Assembly (NCBI GenBank): GCA_958510825.1
Contig: OY294044.1
Span: 102,648,893 to 102,712,892, forward strand
Direction: 5' to 3'
DNA: 64,000 nucleotides
Source: Brachypterus glaber
Lineage: Eukaryota; Arthropoda; Insecta; Coleoptera; Kateretidae
Under the pieces are notes generated by a model that had not been told where the DNA came from, did not search any database, and saw only the letters and a program-made list of their open reading frames with translations. The translations under genes were made by a program, and so were the position numbers. Position 1 is the stretch's first letter; each line of letters starts with the position of its first letter. Below are positions 57,874 to 64,000 of the stretch, piece after piece.

Positions 57874-58554
57874 CCTCCCTCCTTTGAATGAAGCTCCCCC
57901 TGGGAGGGAAATTTTCTTCCCCTGTGGTTGAAGTTCCATTTCCTCTGGAGTGCTTTCGCTTGGTTTTCTTTGAAGTTGTTTTCTCAAATATTTTGTGAGA
58001 AAAAAGGCACATACGCTGACCAGAATGATATAGAGTGGGATGGTCATGTGTAATGAAAAGTTTTGTTTTTCCTCCTGGACTGGGATGATGTTGTTAAGCG
58101 GGATATTGCTTAAGGCCTTTAGGGTTCTTAGGCCAATTTTAAAGTTTCTTACTTGCTTTTGGGCTGGTTTGAATGATAACCCGTTGAGTAAAAGTGGTTT
58201 TCCATGGGAAGTTTGTTGGAATTCCAGTTTTTCTTTCCGGAAGTTTATTTGGCAGTCTTTTCCGTTTATTAGGAAAATTCCTTTTAGGTTATGTACTTCG
58301 GTATCGCTGCTACATTGGACTTGTAGCTTTTCTTCTGCTGGGAAAACGGCTAGATATTGGTTTATTTCTGATATGATTTCGATGTGGTTTTCGGGAATGT
58401 CTACTTTTGTATAGGAGCAGGAGTGTGAGACTTCTTTCAGGATGATGTCTCTCTCGCAGGTTATATCCTGATTTGCTTGGAAGTGATTGGGACATTGGTA
58501 CAATTTACCTTTCGTACAAATGTCATTTAGAGGTATAGTTATGTCTTTTGACAT
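57868..58554 (-). pseudogene. Errantivirus env, C-terminal portion with membrane anchor
   Basis: 228 codons with numerous cysteines, a hydrophobic segment near residues 170-190 (PLYIILVSVCAFFLT) followed by a basic cytoplasmic tail, matching the C-terminal anchor of F-type fusion proteins of errantiviruses. It lies in a different frame from the upstream portion, separated by about 65 bases in which the two frames do not connect, so env is interrupted at this point. Whether this is a true mutation or a sequencing error cannot be told. The final codons run into the polypurine tract and LTR. Confidence 0.8.
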
Positions 58555-58619
58555 TAAAATATAATTTATTTTAGGAATGATTGTAACAAACTCAGAATTA
58601 AATTTAGTGGGAATAGGGA

Positions 58620-59489
58620 TTAAATGGTTAAGTTAAAATCTTTTTCATAATTTATGGGAATAGAAAGTAAATAAGTAACTTTTAGGGGTTCAATTTTACA
58701 ATGTAATTTAATAATATTTTCAAAATCTAAAATATTTTCATAAGTTACTTCAAAAGGAAGTTGGCTATGATAATGATCCGAAATTTTCTTTAATTCATAG
58801 AAAAGCTCGTGAGTTTTTATAATGCTAGGATGGAGGGAACCCATCTTGCAAAAAGTTAGCGAGTTTTCAATATCTACTAAAATATCTAAAATTGAGTTAT
58901 AAACTATTAAAATTTGATTATGTAACTCTTGTGAAAAAAGAACAAATAATACATTTTGGACTTTTTCAGTTAGGAACTCATTAAGTTGCAAAATTTTCTT
59001 TTTCAGCAAATTTTCATTATACTGAATATCTAAAATTGTATTGTTAAAATTTTTGATAATATTTTGGTTAATTGAATATTCATTATTTAATTGGGTTTGA
59101 AAATTTATTTGATTATTTTTTATGTGAGCTAAAATACGACTTATTTTTTCTCCGAAATCGTTATCTAAATTTCCTGTGACTGATCGTATAACACTGCCGA
59201 GGCCGTTTATTAAACCTCTTCTATCTCTCTTAAAACTATTTTTATATTCTAAGCTTATGTGACTAAATTTTTCTCTAATTTTATCCTTAGTGAAAATAAT
59301 TATTTTATTATAATTTTCTAACTCGAAGTTATATAAGGTTTTATTTAAAGTTACTGTACTAAGTTTACTATACTCTACGTTTAAATTTTCGAATTGGTCA
59401 TACAGGGGTTTAAGGTCATAAAAGTGTACAAGGGTGTGTTCCGTACGTTGTAGTTTTGCAGGGCCAAGGTTGACGGGGAGTATTCCCAA
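58620..59489 (-). pseudogene. Errantivirus env, N-terminal portion with cleavage site
   Basis: About 289 codons. A KRDRRG furin-type site near residue 89 is followed by LINGLGSVIRSVTG, the fusion-peptide region shared by errantivirus Env and baculovirus F proteins. A coiled-coil-like Asn/Leu-rich segment follows. No ATG is found at the head of the frame, which is open into the end of pol; in this group env is translated from a spliced RNA, and a GGACAG acceptor-like site lies at about 59,515-59,520. A signal peptide is not visible. The frame closes at 58,620, so Env is interrupted before its membrane anchor. Confidence 0.82.
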
Positions 59490-59506
59490 GTTTTGGGTGA
59501 TATTCT

Positions 59507-62212
59507 TTATGTCGGCTGTCCATCCAGATGCGAAGGACCTGGAATGGGTTCATTATTAGTTTTTTCGTCCGTCAAATTTCTAAAGTTATAGGGTTTTTTC
59601 CTAGGTCTTTTAATATTTGAGAGGTGAATTTTTTCTACAGTATTGTGGTGGGTTGGGGTAATTTTGGCCGTTTTAAGATCAGGGTCAAGACTTCTAATTT
59701 TTTCTGGTTTATATTTATTTTTTGTTTTACTTTGTTTTTGCTTATTTTTAACAAAAACTTTGTCAGGGATTTGGGGCAAATCTTCCCTGTTTTCGTTACA
59801 CTTATTAATAACTTTTTCTTTAGATTTTTGAAGTCCTTCATTAATTTTTTGGTATAGTAACTTAACTTTTTCTTTGTGACTTAAAATATAATTATTTATA
59901 ATTTGTTTATCTAATTCTAAACTAAAAGGGGAATTTGTTTCTAAATGACCTGTCAAAATTTCTGAGGGTTTTAATTTTGTTGAACTGTGTATCGTATTGT
60001 TGTATGCTAAAATTGCGTAATTTACCTTAATTTCTACAGGTTCATTTTTAAATTCCTTTTGATTGTTAAATAATCTGATATGCTCTATTAGGGTGGAGTG
60101 AAAACGTTCAAGATTTGAATTCGAGTCGGGGTGTTGAGAACTTATAAAGTGTAATTTTATTTTATGGAGCTCTAGAAGTTCTCTGACGAGACCACCGGTA
60201 AAAGAACCGCCATTATCCGAGACAATTTGTTCAGGGATTGTATGGTGTGTGAAAAATTTAACTAAATTGTTAGCCACCTCAATATTTGTTAAAGTGTTTA
60301 ATTTATAAGCCTGTGCGTATTTACTAAACGCATCAATTATGGTTAGAAATTTAGTTTTTTCAAGGCTTATGCTGTCTATATGCAAGGTTTGAAAGGGTTT
60401 AACAGCTGTGGGGGTAATATTAAATTTTAGATTAAGAGGGTTTCTATCATATTTGGTGATTTGACAAACATCGCAATTATTTATGTAAGTTTGTATCGAC
60501 CTTTGTTGATTAGGCCAATAGTATACTTCTTTTATACGATTTTCGGTTTCATCAAGTCCCCTATGATTTGTTTTCCCTTCGTGGTAATCTTTGATAAATT
60601 GAACTATTTCTATGTCGTCCTGTACGTCAATTAAAAATTTCGTACACCTAACTAGGTTAATTTGAGAATTTTTAAAATGAGTTTGTAGGACTGTGCTAAA
60701 TTGCTCATAAATTGGGTCTTCGAAATAAACGTAATATTTAATATTTGGTACAAAAAATTCTTTCATTATTTTAATTATGTCATTTTCAAAATTATTTTTA
60801 GATATTTGCACAAACATTCTTTGTTTGGTTTTGTATAGGGAAATTATAAAGGGTTCTATTGGTGCCATTTCCACTTGTGATACAACAACTTGGTGTTTGC
60901 CATAGTTTACAGGGCAAGTTATTATGGGAATATTAATTATGGGGTGTTCCGCTTGATTTGAATGTACTGTATTTAAGTCGGTATTGTCTGGTTCTCCAAA
61001 GTCTATAAGGTCATTATTCGTATTTTCATGGTCACCGGGTTCAACTATAAGAGACATATTATCTGCGGTAATATGATCCTTATCTTTGTTTTCGTTATTT
61101 AGTTTCTGATAAAATTTTTCCATGTAATTCTCTAGGGCGTTATCGTTTGTTACGTTTATTTCTACGCTAGACAGTTTGTCTAAGGTGTTAGCTATTTTAT
61201 GAGTTTTTGAAATGTCAGTGTCGTAAATTAAAATTTTAATTTCAGAATTTTTAAAAATTAATTTTATTAAATTAAATACTATGTTCCAGTCTAGTTTGTC
61301 AAGACCGGATGCTATTTTAGGCATTGCTATAATGTTATCATTAAAATCTAGACAAAGTTTTTTCAGACTTATTAGTGCTACAATAACGGAGGTATAGGTG
61401 GGTTTATCCCTAAAAGTGCCCTTAGTAATAAGATAATAAATATTTCTTTTGGGGTATCTTAGATAAGCCACCTCTCCTATTTTTTTATTTTGGGTTTTTA
61501 GCGTATTAATATGATTAAACTTTTTCCTAAAATCTAGGGCTATGCCTTTACTCATCGTTAGGCATTCTGAAACACAGTGTGCTAGTGAAATATTTTCGTT
61601 ACAGTTAAATAGGTTATCTTGCAAAGTTGTAACATTTGGGTTTTCGACAGACATGTTATTTTTAATTATTTTACTAATGACTGGGTGTTGCTCTATAATT
61701 TGGGAGTATGACTCTAAATTATTAATTTCAACTCTGCTAAGTGCGTCTGCATTTGTGTTTAATGAACCTTTTTTGTAGCTGACTTCATAGTCGTATTCTT
61801 CAAGTTTTAAGCGCCATCTTGTGAGTTTTGAGTCCGGTTCTTTTAGAGAAAAGAACCATTGGAGTGGTTTATGATCTGTCAAAATTTTAAAGCGTCTGCC
61901 ATACAGATAGGGGCGAAAGTATTTCACGGCCCAAACTACAGCCAAAAGTTCCCTTTGGATTGTGCTGTATTTAGTCTCTGCAAGATTGAGAGTTCTGCTG
62001 GCGTAAGCTATTGGCATATCTTTCCCAGCTACCTGCTGCGAAAGGACCGAACCAATTGCGAAACTACTGGAATCAGTACTAAGAACGAAAGGCTTAGTGA
62101 AGTCAGGATATTGCAAAATAGGTTCATTTGTCAATAATGTTTTGCACAAATTAAAACATTTAACATAATCTGGGTCGTTTACGTTAACTTTTGTAGCAGT
62201 TATGACTGCCAC
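59507..62212 (-). CDS. Errantivirus Pol, RNase H - macrodomain - integrase (N-terminus missing)
   Basis: 901 codons without a stop. The first codon is GTG in a truncated frame; the natural start was upstream in lost sequence. RNase H spans about residues 28-165, with catalytic D47 (STDSS), E88 (QREL), D113 (TDHKPL) and D156 (NADALS). A macrodomain follows at about 196-334. Integrase has an HHCC finger (H544, H550, C580, C583) and the DDE triad D613 (HIDS), D666 (SDNGG) and E702 (LERFH), with 35 residues between the last two as in the family. A Lys-rich C-terminus follows. RT and protease are absent, so this copy cannot move alone, but all visible active sites are intact. Confidence 0.9.
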   Translation of the reverse strand: MAVITATKVNVNDPDYVKCFNLCKTLLTNEPILQYPDFTKPFVLSTDSSSFAIGSVLSQQVAGKDMPIAYASRTLNLAETKYSTIQRELLAVVWAVKYFRPYLYGRRFKILTDHKPLQWFFSLKEPDSKLTRWRLKLEEYDYEVSYKKGSLNTNADALSRVEINNLESYSQIIEQHPVISKIIKNNMSVENPNVTTLQDNLFNCNENISLAHCVSECLTMSKGIALDFRKKFNHINTLKTQNKKIGEVAYLRYPKRNIYYLITKGTFRDKPTYTSVIVALISLKKLCLDFNDNIIAMPKIASGLDKLDWNIVFNLIKLIFKNSEIKILIYDTDISKTHKIANTLDKLSSVEINVTNDNALENYMEKFYQKLNNENKDKDHITADNMSLIVEPGDHENTNNDLIDFGEPDNTDLNTVHSNQAEHPIINIPIITCPVNYGKHQVVVSQVEMAPIEPFIISLYKTKQRMFVQISKNNFENDIIKIMKEFFVPNIKYYVYFEDPIYEQFSTVLQTHFKNSQINLVRCTKFLIDVQDDIEIVQFIKDYHEGKTNHRGLDETENRIKEVYYWPNQQRSIQTYINNCDVCQITKYDRNPLNLKFNITPTAVKPFQTLHIDSISLEKTKFLTIIDAFSKYAQAYKLNTLTNIEVANNLVKFFTHHTIPEQIVSDNGGSFTGGLVRELLELHKIKLHFISSQHPDSNSNLERFHSTLIEHIRLFNNQKEFKNEPVEIKVNYAILAYNNTIHSSTKLKPSEILTGHLETNSPFSLELDKQIINNYILSHKEKVKLLYQKINEGLQKSKEKVINKCNENREDLPQIPDKVFVKNKQKQSKTKNKYKPEKIRSLDPDLKTAKITPTHHNTVEKIHLSNIKRPRKKPYNFRNLTDEKTNNEPIPGPSHLDGQPT
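61211..61627 (-). other. Macrodomain (TARG1/OARD1-type) embedded in errantivirus Pol
   Basis: Residues ~196-334 of the Pol frame. The segment reads ISLAHCVSECLTMSKGIALD, KIGEVAYLRYPKRN, IYYLITKGTFRDKPTY, IIAMPKIASGLDKLDW and SEIKILIYD, which align in order with the single-domain TARG1/OARD1 macrodomain. In that family a Lys in LITK forms a covalent ADP-ribose intermediate and an Asp in GCGLD resolves it; both are present (K264, D305). The loop MGAGIA reads MSKGIA and GCG reads ASG, so binding strength is uncertain. By homology it would remove ADP-ribose from acidic residues or nucleic-acid ends. The role in the element is unknown. Confidence 0.85.
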
Positions 62213-62215
62213 TGT

Positions 62216-64000
62216 TTTTAAAGATTACCTGATCTGTGTCACGTAATCATACGATGTTACCATTTTTTCAGAAGTTAGTATTTCTTTCTATTTGCACATA
62301 TAAGATTGAGTACAGACTTATTGTATGGTCTTGTGGAAGTCTTGCGATGGTCCTTGATTCCATTTGCTGGGTCATTTTTCTTTTATTACAGAATTTGTCT
62401 TATTTTTGGTGTTTACTTTTGATAGCCTAAAATATAATAACAAACGTCTAGTAATCTACTACATTCAGTACTTGAGTTAGCTACTGATGTTTTTCAGCTA
62501 GTCTTACCTTTTTAATCACAGCTAAAGCTTCTGGAAGTCGGATAAAATCATTATCAAAGATTGTTTACCTAATTTTGAGGTTAGTTTTACTTCTACCCGC
62601 ATTCAGGTATACAGTATGCATTGCATGGTCAGCTGATGACTTCAAGTTGGTTTATTTTCGTCGTATCATTTCTTAAACCATATGAAACGATTGTTAGATG
62701 TATGGCTAGGCATTTTAAACTTATTTAGAGTATTCTTTTTCTTTATTTTCAAGTATTATGGGGATTATGAATAGATGTTTTTTGTGTTGCCTACCCTCAA
62801 AATCGATTTGTTGTTCGTAGTTCCAAGTTTCGCCACGGGGGGAGTTTTGTACCTTGCCGGAGTTGAAGGGAGTGGCGTTCTTTTTCAAAACGACAAGCAA
62901 TGGCGTTCAGGTCGTAAAATCAGAATCGGATTTTTGTGAAACCATCCGTGGTTTATGTTTGTGTAAAAATGTTGCAATAAGTTTGTAATGAAGTGTAGTA
63001 TAATCCTACGTAATTAGTTCAAGCAGTTTTAATGGAAATTCCACAATATTCATCTTTCAAAGTAAGTCGCTTTTTGGTTACCTAAGTTACAAGTGTTTAA
63101 CACGTTGTTTTCTTTATTTTCATTAGAGGCGTACAGATGAAGGCTTCAGGCTGCAGAGTATTCTAGTATTCAGCACTTACTGCTCCAATTAATTCAGTTT
63201 TGGACTGGGTAAGTTTATTTTAAAACTAATTACGGATTTCGATTTTTCATATCGATGGCTGAGTTCTAAAGTCGCTGTTCTTTCTTTCTAGATTGTTGGT
63301 GAAGCTTTTCCATTTCTGTTCTAACGTTCTTCGAATGTTTTGACGATACCTCTATCCCAAATTTTATGAATATTGTTGGTGAAGCTTTTATATTTTACAA
63401 CGTTACCGTTATCTCAAATTTTACGAGTATCGATGGCGAAGCTTTCCATTTCAACTTTAACTTCAATTTTCATTGAGGTGTTCTTCAATTTTCCACATTA
63501 GTTTTCAAGAGTTTTCGAGATTTTTCAAGATGTTCAGTAAATTGCAGTACCGTTTTTAAGCCAAGAGGTTTACAAACGTTTCAATGGATCCTCAAGCGTT
63601 TGAGTTTCAAACGTGTTCAAATTTGTAAGGAGTTCTCAAGGCAAGGACAAGGAAATGTTCTGCACAGTGACGTACATCATCAGGGAGTGGGACAACGTAT
63701 TTGGTCGTTCCAGGGACAACTTTAATTAACAGGTTTTTATAGTTTTAGTGTAAATAATGAAAATGCGGTTTACTATATTTATTTTTGGTAAAATATCCAA
63801 GTTCTCAAATTTTAATATTTATTAAGGTGCTCTATTTTATTATGAATATTCTAGGTTGGTTTGTAAACAAAGTTGCAACTTTGGGCAGTACGCCTAGATT
63901 ACTATTTTTCACTTATTAACACATACCTTATAATACTGTTTTTATTTAGGTTATTCACCATAATAATTTTGGTATACCTATTTTAACATTTTTGCAATAG
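62216..64000. other. No confirmed gene; candidate non-coding exons
   Basis: No retroelement similarity beyond the Pol break. On the plus strand there are splice-like signals: donor GTAAGTCGC after 63,062, acceptor TTTTCATTAG at about 63,125, donor GTAAGTTTA after 63,208 and acceptor TTTCTTTCTAG at about 63,291. They could define short non-coding exons. From 63,292 a GTTGGTGAAGCTTTT-like unit repeats three times (about 63,294, 63,374, 63,431). No long frame is present. Confidence 0.3.

Larger units (their letters stand above)
57625..62215 (-). mobile_element. Errantivirus (env-bearing Ty3/gypsy), 5'-truncated copy
   Basis: Order on the minus strand: Pol C-terminal two-thirds with RNase H, macrodomain and integrase, then a split env, polypurine tract and 3' LTR in a TA tract. 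Gag, protease, the RT palm and the 5' LTR are missing from the sequence to the right, where similarity stops at about 62,215. The very long intact pol frame suggests recent activity of the family. One end of the target duplication cannot be checked because the 5' part is absent. Confidence 0.88.

Noticed and set aside
1..64000. CRISPR arrays, rRNA, tRNA genes, bacterial operons
   Set aside because: No regularly spaced identical repeats with unique spacers, and no recognisable tRNA B-box/acceptor pairing or rRNA core was seen by eye. A tRNA or covariance-model scan would settle this.

Overview
The window is repeat-dominated, AT-rich eukaryotic DNA that looks like an insect nuclear scaffold. 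Evidence for an insect is a Tsp42E-like tetraspanin with spliceosomal introns, a Jockey-clade LINE, an errantivirus (env-bearing Ty3/gypsy) relic, a Tc1/mariner-type relic, a Penelope fragment, and a very high density of MITEs with exact target-site duplications (TSDs). I cannot fix the order; a beetle-like large genome is only a guess. No prokaryotic feature, CRISPR array, rRNA or tRNA was seen.

Host genes: two tetraspanin loci lie head-to-tail on the minus strand. One occupies 42.06-55.58 kb: four coding exons with canonical splice sites, all phase 0, covering TM2, TM3, the CCG-bearing large loop, TM4 and the tail. Its first exon was not found. The second contributes only its first coding exon at 12,491-12,550; the rest must lie left of the window. 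The 29.5 kb between them is almost entirely mobile DNA.

Layout: 0.5-6.2 kb, several TIR elements. 6.6-11.65 kb, a degenerate satellite with ~155-185 bp spacing (CTCGT/ACGAG-rich), interrupted by an RNase H LINE fragment and two TIR elements. 11.67-15.3 kb, hAT-type MITEs, a multi-armed inverted-repeat cluster and a perfect 48-bp palindrome. 17.6-23.2 kb, a DNA element split by a 4.8 kb Jockey LINE. 26.3-29.9 kb, a TIR element with TAATGTA-type arrays, itself hit by three other elements. 30.4-31.7 kb, the Tc1/mariner-type relic. 34.7-38.0 kb, two giant foldbacks. 39-40 kb, a piggyBac-type MITE. The last tetraspanin intron (42.1-52.0 kb) holds another foldback and a 6.4 kb LTR element whose two 1,199-bp LTRs differ at one base but whose interior has no recognisable gag or pol. 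53.4-57.6 kb, intronic and upstream MITEs, a 419-bp tandem duplication and microsatellites. 57.6-62.2 kb, a 5'-truncated errantivirus inserted in a TA tract. 62.2-64 kb has no convincing gene.

Most notable: the errantivirus Pol reading frame (901 codons, no stop) carries, between RNase H and integrase, a segment that aligns clearly with the TARG1/OARD1-type macrodomain (ADP-ribosyl hydrolase), with both the catalytic lysine (in LITK) and aspartate (in GLD) conserved. I do not know this as a standard part of Ty3/gypsy Pol. The elements do not act together as a pathway; the window is a record of nested insertions around a tetraspanin cluster.
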